Numbered from the stretch's first letter, positions 19,826-29,479 are shown. The stretch: 64,000 bases of DNA from Thiomicrospira cyclica ALM1 (GCF_000214825.1 NC_015581.1:1488001-1552000); one strand, 5' to 3'. The notes: a model not told the origin generated them from the letters alone. Translations and numbers: made by a program.

Positions 19826-20522
19826 CAGAACTGCAAAACAACGCGGTATCAGCTTAATCGAAATGACCGTGGTACTCGCTATCATCGGATTACTGCTACT
19901 GAGTTTATGGCCAATGCTGCAACAATTACAAAATCGCCATCAAGCCTTACACCATGAACGCAGTCTAAACCTGGCGCAAGACCACCTACTATTTCATTTG
20001 CGCCAGCAGGGATTTTTGCCCTGCCCCAGTGTTACCCCTAGCAGTACTGAGGCACGTGAGTTTGATGGCCGATGTCAACTTCAACTGGGCTATGTACCCT
20101 CATGGCAACTTGGTTTGCCCAGCGATCTGGCCATTTGGTATGCCGTGCCCGCAAGCACTAAACACAGCCAGCATCAATTCAACGCGACCAGCTCTGCGAG
20201 TTTTTGGAACAACCAGCCCTGCTACGACCAGCCACAGCATCACTGCTTCAAGATGTCAACGCCAACCAATCCGCTGGATAGCCAGGAGGGCTATCGAATT
20301 CAGCAAGGTCAAAATCAAATGAGCCAGGGACAAATTATTTGGCTGGCTTATCCCGCTGCTAAACACTGTGATCTTGTGGATTGGTCGGCGCGCCAGACCT
20401 GCTTAATTACCCAAAATACCATTACCCTGCCTGAAAAAACCAACCTAAGCTGGCGCAGTCTTCACCCCATGCAGTTACTTCAAGCGGCGGGGCATTTATC
20501 GCTTAGTCACCTAGCTAATTAA
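19788..20522 (+). CDS. Prepilin-like protein with PCPS motif (class III signal)
   Basis: 244 residues. Classical signal QRG before [18 protein letters not shown], with Glu at +5. The exported part has [11 protein letters not shown], a Gly-Arg-Cys stretch and LAIWYAVPA, parallel to the two genes before it. An AAGGA ribosome site precedes the ATG by 8 nt, inside the second gene. The 3' end overlaps the convergent lactate permease gene by 12 nt. The trio looks like a duplicated family building one minor-pilin complex; no ATPase or platform gene is nearby. Confidence 0.8.
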   Translation: MIKLTGIKLQRTNRTAKQRGISLIEMTVVLAIIGLLLLSLWPMLQQLQNRHQALHHERSLNLAQDHLLFHLRQQGFLPCPSVTPSSTEAREFDGRCQLQLGYVPSWQLGLPSDLAIWYAVPASTKHSQHQFNATSSASFWNNQPCYDQPQHHCFKMSTPTNPLDSQEGYRIQQGQNQMSQGQIIWLAYPAAKHCDLVDWSARQTCLITQNTITLPEKTNLSWRSLHPMQLLQAAGHLSLSHLAN

Positions 20523-22208
20523 ACCAAAGAACAACCCGGTCCAAACCAAGGTGCCAACACTCATCACATAAAACAGCATCGGCATCAAGGTATAGCGGAT
20601 AATTTGACCCTCTTTACCGACCAAGTTCACCACTGAAGCAGCAGCGACCACATTCACTACACAAATCATATTACCGGCATTCGCACCGAGCATTTGCAAG
20701 GCTAAAATCCAGTGGGTCGGCAAGCCAGTGGCGAGCGCGGTGGATTCTTGAAATTGGGCAAACATCATATTGGAAAAGGTCGCCGATCCCGCGATAAAGC
20801 TACCAAGTGCACCGACAAAGGGCGCGGCAAGCGGCCAGTTACCCTCAAACGTCTCAGCCGCCAGCGCCGCCAATTCCATTGGCATCGACAACAACTCCGA
20901 TTCATTCACGCCAGAATTTAAGAAAATCCGTACCATTGGCACCGATGCGCCCAGCGCGATAATGGTCGGCAACATCACTTTGGCCGAGCGCCCCCACGCA
21001 AGACCTGCTTGTTTTAGCGGCACTTTATGCAAAGCCAAGGTCACCAGCGCCACCAAAATAAACAATGCGCCGGGCAAATAAAATGGGACTAATTTTGCAG
21101 ATATCTCAGTCGCGAGAATGCTATTAAACTCAACACTAAATCCATTCAACCAAGCTTTAAACGGCAAAAAGTCCAATCGACTTAATACCAATATCAATGC
21201 TATTAACACATAGGGCAACCAGGCCTGGTATAACGATAAACCATGCTCTTTAGGCGGTTCGACCGCTAGACAAGATAAAGCGGGGGACTTTTCACAGCCT
21301 TCAATTTTCACCAAGCCAGGTGGTTGCTCATGAAGGACATTTGCAGAAAGTTCCGAATGATCAGCTTTAAATAACCACACATCCTTCGGGGTTAAAAACC
21401 TCTTTTTGGCCGCGGTGACGGTAATTACCAGGCCTACTAAACCGCCAAGGATTGCTGGAAATTCCGGACCAAAGGTTTTCGCTACTAATAATGCCGACAA
21501 GGTATATGAAAAACCACCAAGTAGTGCGAACTTCCATGCCCCCAAACCTTCGCGCCAGCTTTTATTTTCGCCAAAAAACCGCGTTAAAATCAGCACCATA
21601 ATCAGCGGTAAAAAACTGGCGACAAACAGATCGATGGTGCTGGCAGTAACCGCTATCTGCATAATGTCTTCGTAACTCGGATCACTCAAACCCTGCCCGA
21701 TGCCAACAATCACCGGCGTACCGACCGCACCATAAGACACCGCGCCACTATCGGCAATCAAAGCCAACACCACCGCCGCCATCGCGGGGAAACCCAGCGC
21801 CAGCAACAAGGGGGCGACAATCGCCGCCGGAGTGCCAAACCCGCTCGCCCCTTCTAAAAAAGCGACAAACAACCAACCGACAATGACCGTTTGCACACGG
21901 CGGTCCGGCGAAATTTGCGTAAAACCATTGCGAATAGCTTCAACCGCCCCGCTGACTTTCAGTGTATTCAGCAGTACAATCGCGCCAAACACAATAATCA
22001 GAATCGACGCAGAGATAACCCAGCCTTCCAAAACCGAGGCGACAATTTGAACCCCCGGCACTTGCCATGCCCACCATGCCAGGCCTGCAACCAATACCAA
22101 ACTCAAACTCATCGCACGACTTGCTGGCATTCGCAAGATCACTAGAAAAAGTAAAACCGCAAGAACAGGCATTGCCGCCGTTAAGGCCTGCAAAAATGTC
22201 ATAATCAC
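20511..22208 (-). CDS. lldP: L-lactate permease (LctP family)
   Basis: Proton-coupled lactate/glycolate importer, inner membrane, with about 12-13 hydrophobic segments. 565 residues, normal for the family. Conserved stretches [44 protein letters not shown] and [16 protein letters not shown] are all present. A soluble loop rich in charged residues lies near the middle. No lactate dehydrogenase gene is adjacent. Glycolate is an alternative substrate and may make sense in an autotroph. Confidence 0.9.
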   Translation of the reverse strand: MIMTFLQALTAAMPVLAVLLFLVILRMPASRAMSLSLVLVAGLAWWAWQVPGVQIVASVLEGWVISASILIIVFGAIVLLNTLKVSGAVEAIRNGFTQISPDRRVQTVIVGWLFVAFLEGASGFGTPAAIVAPLLLALGFPAMAAVVLALIADSGAVSYGAVGTPVIVGIGQGLSDPSYEDIMQIAVTASTIDLFVASFLPLIMVLILTRFFGENKSWREGLGAWKFALLGGFSYTLSALLVAKTFGPEFPAILGGLVGLVITVTAAKKRFLTPKDVWLFKADHSELSANVLHEQPPGLVKIEGCEKSPALSCLAVEPPKEHGLSLYQAWLPYVLIALILVLSRLDFLPFKAWLNGFSVEFNSILATEISAKLVPFYLPGALFILVALVTLALHKVPLKQAGLAWGRSAKVMLPTIIALGASVPMVRIFLNSGVNESELLSMPMELAALAAETFEGNWPLAAPFVGALGSFIAGSATFSNMMFAQFQESTALATGLPTHWILALQMLGANAGNMICVVNVVAAASVVNLVGKEGQIIRYTLMPMLFYVMSVGTLVWTGLFFGLIS

Positions 22209-22266
22209 CTTACCAAGATATGGACGTAGGTTGGATTATAGCAAATTAGCCTACGCCCACTAGGCA

Positions 22267-22294
22267 TTGACAGACTCATTCAGCGCGGTATAAT
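22267..22294 (+). promoter_or_regulatory. Sigma70 promoter for purEK
   Basis: TTGACA (22267-22272), 16-nt spacer, TATAAT (22289-22294); both boxes are perfect. It fires toward purE, whose start is 43 nt from the -10. Confidence 0.8.
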
Positions 22295-22336
22295 TCACGG
22301 TTTTTTCAAATCTGCCAAATCCGTGAGGGCAAAACT

Positions 22337-22837
22337 ATGTCAGTTTCAGAACAGCCGATTGTTGGGGTTATTATGGGGTCAAAAAGCGATTGGCCGACCA
22401 TGCAATACGCCGTTGATATGCTGACCCAATTTAATGTGCCGCATGAGGTGAAAGTCGTGTCGGCACACCGCACTCCGGATTTGATGTTTGAATACGCGCA
22501 AACCGCTGAAGCACGCGGTTTACAAGTGATTATTGCCGGCGCAGGCGGCGCGGCGCACCTGCCGGGCATGGTGGCCGCCAAAACCCTGGTGCCCGTTTTA
22601 GGTGTACCAGTGAAGTCACGCGCTTTGAATGGTCAGGATTCTTTGCTCTCGATCGTGCAAATGCCGGGTGGCATTCCGGTGGGTACCTTGGCGATTGGCG
22701 ATGCCGGTGCCAAAAACGCGGGAATTTTGGCGGCGCAAATCGTTGGCAATCACAATCCAGCCGTGCGTGACGCGGTGCGTGCTTGGCGTCAAGCGCAAAC
22801 CGATGATGTGTTGGCGAATCCTGACCCGCAAAACTAA
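22337..22837 (+). CDS. purE: 5-(carboxyamino)imidazole ribonucleotide mutase
   Basis: De novo purine synthesis: converts N5-CAIR to CAIR. 166 residues, class I Pur[13 protein letters not shown] is the family signature, followed by SAHRTPD and [11 protein letters not shown], all part of the active site. Followed 4 nt later by purK, its functional partner. Confidence 0.96.
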   Translation: MSVSEQPIVGVIMGSKSDWPTMQYAVDMLTQFNVPHEVKVVSAHRTPDLMFEYAQTAEARGLQVIIAGAGGAAHLPGMVAAKTLVPVLGVPVKSRALNGQDSLLSIVQMPGGIPVGTLAIGDAGAKNAGILAAQIVGNHNPAVRDAVRAWRQAQTDDVLANPDPQN

Positions 22838-22841
22838 CTCA

Positions 22842-23957
22842 ATGAGCACGATCAGCTGCCATATCGGAATCCTCGGCGCAGGCCAATTAGGCCGCATGCT
22901 GGCCATGGCTGGCTATCCGCTAGGGCATAAGTTTGGCTTTTATGGCCTCAGCCATGATGAGCCGGCGTCGATGCTGGGGCATATGCACACCCCTACGCAA
23001 GAAAACACCGATGACACCTCAAACCTCGACGATCTCGTCAGCTTCGCGGATGTGATCACCTTTGAAAGTGAAAACACCTCGGTCGAACTGGTCAAACAGA
23101 TCAGCCAAATCACCCCAGTCTATCCCAGTGCGACATCACTATATTATGCGCAAGATCGTGGCCGCGAAAAGGCCTTGTTTAACCAACTCGCCATTCCCTG
23201 CGCACCCTATGCACTGGTCAATAACCTCACCGACCTAGAAGCGGCGGTTAACACCATTGGCTTGCCCGCGGTGCTCAAAACCACCACCGAGGGCTATGAT
23301 GGCAAAGGCCAGTTTGTGATTAAACAACCGGAACAACTCTACCAGGCCTGGTTGTCGATTGGCGAGCGCCCAGCTATTTTAGAAGGCTTTGTTAACTTCA
23401 AACGCGAACTATCGATTATTGCGGTGCGCAATGCCAATAACGAACATGTCTATTATTCGCTGGTCGAAAACCAACACCGTGACGGCATTTTGCGTTTAAC
23501 CCTCGCGCCTGCGCAACAGATTGACCCCGCGATTCAACAACAAGCCGAGCGTTATATGCAAGCGCTGCTGGACAAGATGGGTCATGTCGGTGTGCTGACG
23601 CTGGAACTCTTTGAAACCGAAGCAGGTTTGGTGGCGAATGAAATGGCGCCGCGGGTGCATAACTCCGGGCACTGGACGATGGAAGGCGCGCAAACCTCAC
23701 AGTTTGAAAACCATATTCGCGCAATTAGCGGCTTGCCGCTCGGCTCGACTGCCGCACGTCAGCCTTTTGCGGCGATGGTCAATATTATCGGTGAACATGG
23801 CGATATCCAAGCCGCGCTTAAACTACCGAATGTACATGTGCATCTATATGACAAGGCCGAGCGTGCGGGTCGCAAACTCGGCCATATCAATGTATTAGCC
23901 AACAGCCAAGCTGAGCTCAACCAGACCCTCGAACAGCTCCAGGCCTGGTTGTCTTAA
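22842..23957 (+). CDS. purK: 5-(carboxyamino)imidazole ribonucleotide synthase
   Basis: ATP-grasp enzyme that makes N5-CAIR from AIR and bicarbonate. 371 residues from ATG at 22842: IGILGAGQLGRMLA at the N terminus, KTTTEGYDGKGQ (ATP lid) and NEMAPRVHNSGHWT near the active site. The frame is open upstream into purE, but only the 22842 start gives a normal N terminus. Two CAGGCCTG copies encode the tripeptide in YQAWLS and LQAWLS. Confidence 0.95.
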   Translation: MSTISCHIGILGAGQLGRMLAMAGYPLGHKFGFYGLSHDEPASMLGHMHTPTQENTDDTSNLDDLVSFADVITFESENTSVELVKQISQITPVYPSATSLYYAQDRGREKALFNQLAIPCAPYALVNNLTDLEAAVNTIGLPAVLKTTTEGYDGKGQFVIKQPEQLYQAWLSIGERPAILEGFVNFKRELSIIAVRNANNEHVYYSLVENQHRDGILRLTLAPAQQIDPAIQQQAERYMQALLDKMGHVGVLTLELFETEAGLVANEMAPRVHNSGHWTMEGAQTSQFENHIRAISGLPLGSTAARQPFAAMVNIIGEHGDIQAALKLPNVHVHLYDKAERAGRKLGHINVLANSQAELNQTLEQLQAWLS

Positions 23958-23972
23958 ATCTTACTCGTTTTG

Positions 23973-24527
23973 CTAAGCTTTCCACTTAATCGAACAGCCC
24001 ATTGATGGGATTTGTTCCAGCGGGCCTTGGCCGGTTTGAGCGACTTGCTTCATGGCTTCAAACAAGTCACGACGCACATGGGCATCAGCCGCTTGCTTAC
24101 GCGATTCATCCAAGCGTCCGCGATATTGCAGTTGCAAATCGGCGTTATAGCCGAAAAAATCCGGTGTGCACACCGCGCCATAGGCTTTGGCCACCGCCTG
24201 GGTTTCATCCAACACATACGGAAAAGGAAACTGCCATTTTTCGGCCACCGCTTGCATATTCTCAAACGAGTCCTCTTCGTATTCATTCGGGTCGTTTGAC
24301 ATAATCGCAATCGTGTTAATGCCCAAAGCTTTTAGTTCGGCACAATCACGCACCAAACGGTCTTGAATCGCTTTCACATAGGGGCAATGATTGCAGATGA
24401 AGGCAATTAGCAAGCCCTGCTCGCCACGAGCTTTGTCCAGCGTCCAAATCTGACCATCGACGCCAGGCAATTCAAAATCAATCGCCGCTTGCCCAAAATC
24501 ACACACCGGGGTTGTTAAACTCACCAT
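23973..24527 (-). CDS. Thioredoxin-fold protein (AhpC/TSA-redoxin family)
   Basis: 184 residues with a thioredoxin-like fold related to resA/peroxiredoxin-like proteins of the thioredoxin family protein group. CxxC motif CNHCPYV at about residues 45-51, later NDPNEYEEDSFENM and a cis-Pro region VCTPDFF. No signal peptide, so cytoplasmic. ATG at 24527 has AAAGGAG 6 nt upstream and is preferred over a GTG two codons earlier. Substrate unknown. Convergent with purK, 15 nt apart. Confidence 0.8.
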   Translation of the reverse strand: MVSLTTPVCDFGQAAIDFELPGVDGQIWTLDKARGEQGLLIAFICNHCPYVKAIQDRLVRDCAELKALGINTIAIMSNDPNEYEEDSFENMQAVAEKWQFPFPYVLDETQAVAKAYGAVCTPDFFGYNADLQLQYRGRLDESRKQAADAHVRRDLFEAMKQVAQTGQGPLEQIPSMGCSIKWKA

Positions 24528-24561
24528 AACCACTCCTTTAACTTATAAACTCAAATAATTA

Positions 24562-25551
24562 CTAACGTTTCAGCTCTGGGCTAAACCGATACTGGGCAGA
24601 CACGCCGGTCAAGGCATTTAACTGCTCAGCAAGGTCGTCATAACCGGCATCCGATAAAAACTGACCACTGACAACATTCAACTGCACCAAGGGCTCACTC
24701 CCCCATTTCACACTAACCCGCTCCAATCGCACCGGTACCGACTCCATCATCAACTCAACGCCTTGAATATGATTAATTAAGCGACTTTGCTGGCCCATTT
24801 GCCAAAACGAAAAGGCCAGCGGAATGGTAATCAAACCCACAATCACCGCCGATACGCCAAAACCTTTTTTAGCGCGCGCAAAACTTGTGTAACCCATCAC
24901 CCAAAACGTAATCGCAGCCGCCGCTGCAATCTCAAACAAGTTGTTAATAAACAGTAAAAACGAGCCATAAATCACCTGCCAATCCACCCAGCCTAAGCCA
25001 ATTCCAGTCACGGCTAACGGCGGCACCAACGCCACCCTCAAATCTAATAGGGTTGGATTCAAGCGCCCAGCAATTTCATGGGTAACATGGTGAATTCCCA
25101 CTGCCCAGCTCGCCACCATCGCACTTAATAGCGCTAAAACTGGGCCAATCAACAGGGTTTTAGACGAGCTCAGGGTTAAACTCGACTCACTCCGCGCCAA
25201 CCCCATGGCTAAAGAGACAATTGGCGCCATTAGCGGCGCTAAAATCATCGCGCCAATCACCACCGAGGTCGAATTAGCCATCAAACCAAAGGTGGCTAAC
25301 AAGGTCGATAAAATCATCAAGGTGACATAGGGCGATGTCGTCAATGCACTTTGCCGCAATTCGATAAAAACATGTCGGTAGTCTTCTTCGTGCGCTTGGT
25401 CAAACAAGGGCAACGGCTTATTTGCTTTTAGCTTAGCATCCTCATCACGCGCCAAGCCTTGCGCCTTAAACACTTCTTTATTGGCTTTCGGGGTCATATC
25501 GTTATCACGAATCAACCGCCCCGGTATCATCAATACTTGCTGCGGATGCAC
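24562..25551 (-). CDS. DUF389 family membrane protein, main part of a frameshifted gene
   Basis: 329 residues from a GTG at 25551. The core has about five hydrophobic segments with the DUF389 signature region SVVIGAMILAPLMAPIVSLAMGLA, LLDLRVALVPPLAVTGIGL and LFINNLFEIAAAAAITFW. Function of the family is not established. The same frame continues upstream without a start or stop, giving sensible protein (ANPVDYVLDDQPRQ) up to the A-run at 25632-25635, where a -1 shift joins it to the frame that starts at ATG 25700. The real N terminus is therefore probably at 25700. Confidence 0.75.
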   Translation of the reverse strand: MHPQQVLMIPGRLIRDNDMTPKANKEVFKAQGLARDEDAKLKANKPLPLFDQAHEEDYRHVFIELRQSALTTSPYVTLMILSTLLATFGLMANSTSVVIGAMILAPLMAPIVSLAMGLARSESSLTLSSSKTLLIGPVLALLSAMVASWAVGIHHVTHEIAGRLNPTLLDLRVALVPPLAVTGIGLGWVDWQVIYGSFLLFINNLFEIAAAAAITFWVMGYTSFARAKKGFGVSAVIVGLITIPLAFSFWQMGQQSRLINHIQGVELMMESVPVRLERVSVKWGSEPLVQLNVVSGQFLSDAGYDDLAEQLNALTGVSAQYRFSPELKR

Positions 25552-25625
25552 CTCAAAACGAATGTCTGCCGCTTGGCGCGGTTGATCATCCAGGACATAA
25601 TCAACCGGATTTGCGATAGTAATAC

Positions 25626-25700
25626 TCAGTCTTTTGGCCGCGCCATCGCGCGCTCAATACTGTCACTCACCACTTGATCAATTTGCACATCTGAAATCAT
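25626..25700 (-). pseudogene. Detached 5' end of the DUF389 gene
   Basis: ATG at 25700 (AAAAGG site 10 nt upstream) reads MISDVQIDQVVSDSIERA to a TGA at 25626. A -1 shift at CCAAAAGAC (25632-25635) would continue as LSITIANPVDYV in the frame of the downstream gene. It is either a disabling mutation, a sequencing error or programmed slippage; the slippery run is short. Confidence 0.55.
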
Positions 25701-25789
25701 CGCCACCATTCCTTTTAGGTGCTACCTAATCGCCCATTATAGACTTTATGCAATCAATGTGCGTTTTCTAACGCATCGGGTTATTGAAT

Positions 25790-25819
25790 TTGCAGTAGGG
25801 CTTTTTTCTGTGCGATAAT
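25790..25819 (+). promoter_or_regulatory. Candidate promoter for metK
   Basis: TTGCAG (25790-25795), 18-nt spacer, GATAAT (25814-25819). It leaves a leader of about 120 nt before metK. Confidence 0.45.
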
Positions 25820-25833
25820 TGAAAATTAATTTT

Positions 25834-25911
25834 GCGCCGATTTGATGATCAGCTTGCGGGCGCGTTAATAAGTACGGCTAAAGCGAGGAGTTTTCCCGCC
25901 TCTTTCCGTAC
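25834..25911 (+). promoter_or_regulatory. Structured metK leader
   Basis: Two stems in the 5' leader: GCGCC (25834-25838) with GGCGC (25859-25863), then GTACGG (25872-25877) with CCGTAC (25906-25911) enclosing an inner GAGG/CCTC stem. It could be a riboswitch-like control element. It does not match the SAM-I or SAH core sequences I know. The rest of the interval 25710-25946 holds another small hairpin (TGCGTT/AACGCA at 25760-25775). Confidence 0.4.
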
Positions 25912-25946
25912 CTCACTTTTGATATTTTAGAATTGCGAGGTTGCAC

Positions 25947-27104
25947 ATGACTACCACTGTTTTTACATCTGAATCCGTTTCTGAAGGCCATCCTGATAAG
26001 ATCGCCGACCAAATTTCCGACGCCATGCTTGATGCGATTATGCAACAAGACCCGCGCGCGCGCGTTGCCTGCGAAACCTTTGTTAAAACCGGCATGGTAC
26101 TCATCGGTGGCGAAATCACTACCAGCGCATGGGTTGACCAAGAAGAACTGGTGCGTAAAGTCGTTAAGGAGATCGGTTATGACAGCGCTGATTTAGGCTT
26201 TGATGGCGACACCTGTGCGGTTCTGACCGCGATTGGTAAACAATCGGCTGAAATCGCGATGGGCGTGGATGAATATGACGACCACGAACAAGGCGCGGGC
26301 GACCAAGGTTTAATGTTTGGTTATGCCTCAAACGAAACTGACGTATTAATGCCTGCGCCGATTTATTACGCGCACCGTTTAATGGAGCGCCAAGCGCAAG
26401 TACGTAAATCCGGTGAATTACCTTGGTTGCGCCCGGATGCCAAAAGCCAAGTGACGCTACGTTATGAAAACGGCCAGCCAGTTGGCATTGACGCGGTGGT
26501 GTTATCGACCCAACATGGCCCCGAGATCGAAAATGCCGCGCTACGCGAAGCGGTGATGGAATTAATTATTAAGCCGATCCTGCCAACCGAATGGCTGCAT
26601 AAAGACACCCAATATCACATTAACCCAACCGGCCGTTTTGTGATCGGCGGCCCGGTCGGTGATGCGGGCTTGACAGGGCGTAAAATTATTGTCGATACCT
26701 ACGGCGGAATGGCGCGTCACGGCGGTGGTGCGTTCTCTGGCAAAGACCCATCAAAAGTAGATCGTTCTGCCGCTTATGCCGGACGCTATGTGGCGAAAAA
26801 CATCGTCGCAGCAGGCCTGGCAGATAAGTGTGAAATTCAAGTATCTTATGCGATCGGGGTGGCCGAGCCGACCTCCATTAGCCTGGACACCTTTGGCACC
26901 GAAAAAATCGCGGTCGAAAAAATCGAGCAGCTGGTGCGTCAACACTTTGACCTGCGGCCAAAAGGGCTGATTGCGATGCTGGATTTGTATCGCCCGATTT
27001 ATCAAAAAACCGCGGCCTATGGCCACTTTGGTCGTGAATTGCCCGAGTTTACCTGGGAAAAAACCGACAAAGCCGCCGCTTTGCGCGCCGATGCCGGTTT
27101 ATAG
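25947..27104 (+). CDS. metK: S-adenosylmethionine synthetase
   Basis: Makes SAM from methionine and ATP. 385 residues; motifs [18 protein letters not shown] at the N terminus, [33 protein letters not shown] and [19 protein letters not shown] (phosphate binding). ATG 25947 follows GAGG by 6 nt; a TTG two codons upstream is rejected. metF follows after 134 nt, so the pair serves the methionine/SAM cycle. Confidence 0.97.
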   Translation: MTTTVFTSESVSEGHPDKIADQISDAMLDAIMQQDPRARVACETFVKTGMVLIGGEITTSAWVDQEELVRKVVKEIGYDSADLGFDGDTCAVLTAIGKQSAEIAMGVDEYDDHEQGAGDQGLMFGYASNETDVLMPAPIYYAHRLMERQAQVRKSGELPWLRPDAKSQVTLRYENGQPVGIDAVVLSTQHGPEIENAALREAVMELIIKPILPTEWLHKDTQYHINPTGRFVIGGPVGDAGLTGRKIIVDTYGGMARHGGGAFSGKDPSKVDRSAAYAGRYVAKNIVAAGLADKCEIQVSYAIGVAEPTSISLDTFGTEKIAVEKIEQLVRQHFDLRPKGLIAMLDLYRPIYQKTAAYGHFGRELPEFTWEKTDKAAALRADAGL

Positions 27105-27131
27105 CAGTAATCAAATGCCAGCGTTGCGTAA

Positions 27132-27193
27132 CCTTATGCTCCAGCGACGCCTCTTTTTTCGCAGAAAAAAGCCGAAGGAGTCGGGGCATAAGG
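27132..27193 (+). other. Long stem-loop between metK and metF
   Basis: CCTTATGC (27132-27139) pairs exactly with GCATAAGG (27186-27193); inside, CGAC pairs with GTCG and a T-run pairs with an A-run around CGCAG. No T-tail follows, so it is not a typical terminator. It may be a processing site, an attenuator or a copy of a dispersed intergenic repeat. Confidence 0.6.
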
Positions 27194-27238
27194 TGAAAGC
27201 AGCGAGCTTGCAACAACTTACAAAACAGGACGTGAGTC

Positions 27239-28108
27239 ATGAAATCACAACAACAATACCCGCAGGGTTTTAGCCTTGAGTGCTTCCCGCCGCGCACCGC
27301 CGAAGGCAGTGAAAAACTTAATCAAGTGATTGATGATTTAAGTGTGTTAAATCCGGAATATATTTCGGTGACCTATGGCGCAGGCGGCACCACCCAAGAA
27401 AAAACCCTGGAGACAGTCACGCATATCCAGCAAAGCACTCGCCTTGATGCCGTACCCCACCTTACCTGCATTGGCGCCACCAAAGATTCGATACGCGCCC
27501 TGCTAAAAATCTATCAAGACCTCGGTATTAAACGCATTGTCGCGCTGCGTGGCGATATGCCGTCCGGCATGATGGATCCGGGCGAGTTTAAATATGCTGC
27601 CGATTTGGTCGCGTTTATTCGTCAAGAAACCGGCAATCAGTTTATCCTCGAAGTCGCCGCCTATCCGGAAACCCATCCGCAAGCGCGTAATTGCGACCAG
27701 GGGATTAAACACTTTAAACACAAGGTTGACCAGGGCGCGGATGCTGCAATTACACAGTATTTCTTTAATGCCGACAGCTATTTCTATTTTATCGATTCTT
27801 GCGAAAAAGCCGGCATCGACCTACCCATCGTGCCGGGCATTATGCCGATTACCAACTATGAGCAATTGATTCGCTTCTCACTGATGTGTGGTGCCGAAGT
27901 ACCGCGTTGGTTAAAATGTCGCTTGGAAAGCTTTGATGAAGATACCGCCAGCTTACGAGCCTTTGGTCAGGAGTACGTCACCCGACTTTGTCAGCGTTTA
28001 CTCGACAACGGTGCACCAGGTCTGCATTTCTACAGCATGAACAAAACCCAGCCCACGCTGGACATCGTGCGCGATCTTAACTGGCGCAACGATAACTTGC
28101 AGATGTAA
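27239..28108 (+). CDS. metF: 5,10-methylenetetrahydrofolate reductase
   Basis: Makes 5-methyl-THF for methionine synthesis; flavoenzyme. 289 residues, single-domain bacterial length. Motifs: FSLECFPPRTAEG (active-site Glu), TYGAGGTT, LRGDMP and QYFFNADSY. Ribosome site AGGA lies 8 nt before the ATG. Downstream of metK on the same strand. Confidence 0.95.
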   Translation: MKSQQQYPQGFSLECFPPRTAEGSEKLNQVIDDLSVLNPEYISVTYGAGGTTQEKTLETVTHIQQSTRLDAVPHLTCIGATKDSIRALLKIYQDLGIKRIVALRGDMPSGMMDPGEFKYAADLVAFIRQETGNQFILEVAAYPETHPQARNCDQGIKHFKHKVDQGADAAITQYFFNADSYFYFIDSCEKAGIDLPIVPGIMPITNYEQLIRFSLMCGAEVPRWLKCRLESFDEDTASLRAFGQEYVTRLCQRLLDNGAPGLHFYSMNKTQPTLDIVRDLNWRNDNLQM

Positions 28109-28123
28109 ACGAGTTAATTACCC

Positions 28124-28864
28124 GTGCGTATTCCTCGTTTTTATTTGCCCGCCGACTATCAACCAGGCCTGGTGGTGGCGCTCAACAAAGAGCAAAGCCA
28201 CTATGCTCTGACGGTGTTGCGGTTAAAAAATGGTCATCAGCTCCAGGTATTTGATGGCCAAGGCCAACAAGCCGAAGCGCAACTGCAAGTGATCAATCGA
28301 CGCGAAGCGCAAGTTCAACTAGGCGAACAGATCACCAGGCCTGGTTGCGAGTCCCCGCTCAATACCCTATTACTTCAAGGCATTTCGCGCGGCGAGCGCA
28401 TGGATTATAGTTTGCAAAAAGCGGTAGAACTCGGTGTAACCGCGATTCAGCCGGTATTTACCGAACGCTGCGAAGTCCGTCTTGATGAAGAAAAAGCTGA
28501 AAAGCGCCGTCAGCAATGGCAAGCCCTTGTGATCAGCGCCTGTGAGCAATCTGGCCGCTGCGTGGTGCCGGAGGTCAAATCGCTCGTCACTTTAAACGAC
28601 TGGTTAGCTGAAAACCCACAGCAACCAGGCCTGGTGCTCGACCCTTACAGCCGTCAAACCCTCAATACACTTGCGGCACCTGATGTCAGCCAGGTCTTGG
28701 CGATACTGATTGGCCCCGAAGGCGGTCTAAGCGAACAAGAAGTCGCCCAAGCTCAAACTCAGGGATTCCAAGGTATTCGGCTCGGCCCACGCATCCTGCG
28801 CACCGAAACCGCCGCCCCAGTTATCCTCAGCCTATTGCAAGGCCGCTGGGGCGATTTAAGTTAA
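28124..28864 (+). CDS. rsmE: 16S rRNA (uracil-1498-N3)-methyltransferase
   Basis: Methylates U1498 of 16S rRNA; SPOUT fold with a C-terminal trefoil knot. 246 residues. N-terminal PUA-like part starts RIPRFYLPAD, and the knot has LIGPEGGLSEQE and LGPRILRTETA. GTG start. Three CAGGCCTG palindromes occur in 741 bp (28164, 28336, 28626), the densest stretch in the window; one of them uses the otherwise avoided third frame. Confidence 0.94.
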   Translation: MRIPRFYLPADYQPGLVVALNKEQSHYALTVLRLKNGHQLQVFDGQGQQAEAQLQVINRREAQVQLGEQITRPGCESPLNTLLLQGISRGERMDYSLQKAVELGVTAIQPVFTERCEVRLDEEKAEKRRQQWQALVISACEQSGRCVVPEVKSLVTLNDWLAENPQQPGLVLDPYSRQTLNTLAAPDVSQVLAILIGPEGGLSEQEVAQAQTQGFQGIRLGPRILRTETAAPVILSLLQGRWGDLS

Positions 28865-28874
28865 AAACATTACC

Positions 28875-29423
28875 TTAGTTGATGACAACAGGGCGATCTT
28901 CAGCCGCTCTAAAAGCGCGTGCCGAACCTCTTAATGACACATCCAGCACCAGCGTTTGCTCCTCGCCAAAGCCTCGGAAACCGACCTTCATGACCCGCCC
29001 TGCCATCAATTGCATCATCACATCATCACCAATATTGCCCATGACACGACAACCATCAGCCAAGCAGGTGCTAAATGGCAGTCCAATTTCTTCGTTTTCA
29101 TCAATCCTAAGCACAATGCCCGCTAACAAATCCATCCCGAGCGGGAAGGTCATGGTCAAACGAGCTTGCCTGTCCGCATAGAACACCATCGCTTCAAGGA
29201 GTCGCATAGTTTGATCCCCTTGCGCTAGGTCTAAAGCCTGCACCGCTCGACAGGATTTATCTCCCTGCTCGGTACACACCACCTGCCAATCACCAAAGGT
29301 GTTTGCCAAGGACCAGGCACTACCCTGCGCCGGAACCGCCAAGTCAGCAGATGGCTCAACCGCCGCAACATTGACCGCATTCAACATAAGCCCACTTAAC
29401 AATAACGCATAAAACTTACTCAC
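28875..29423 (-). CDS. IalB-like exported protein (invasion-associated locus B family)
   Basis: 182 residues with a signal peptide (about 1-21, ending NVAA). GDWQVVC near residue 45, paired Cys (TEQGDKSC; FSTCLADGC) and PLGMDLLAGIVLRID match the IalB family of periplasmic proteins, whose role outside pathogens is unclear. GTG start preceded by GGGAG. Convergent with rsmE; only 10 nt separate them. Confidence 0.7.
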   Translation of the reverse strand: MSKFYALLLSGLMLNAVNVAAVEPSADLAVPAQGSAWSLANTFGDWQVVCTEQGDKSCRAVQALDLAQGDQTMRLLEAMVFYADRQARLTMTFPLGMDLLAGIVLRIDENEEIGLPFSTCLADGCRVMGNIGDDVMMQLMAGRVMKVGFRGFGEEQTLVLDVSLRGSARAFRAAEDRPVVIN

Positions 29424-29479
29424 GAAAAATACTCCCTAAATTTAACGCCAAAAAGATAATTTTACTATTTTACCCGAGC

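Noticed and set aside
22629-22841. Upstream extension of purK
   Set aside because: It is an alternate frame of purE; the conserved N terminus begins at 22842.
25834-25911. Calling the metK leader an SAH riboswitch
   Set aside because: It shares GAGGAG but lacks the rest of the SAH core; only a structured leader is supported.
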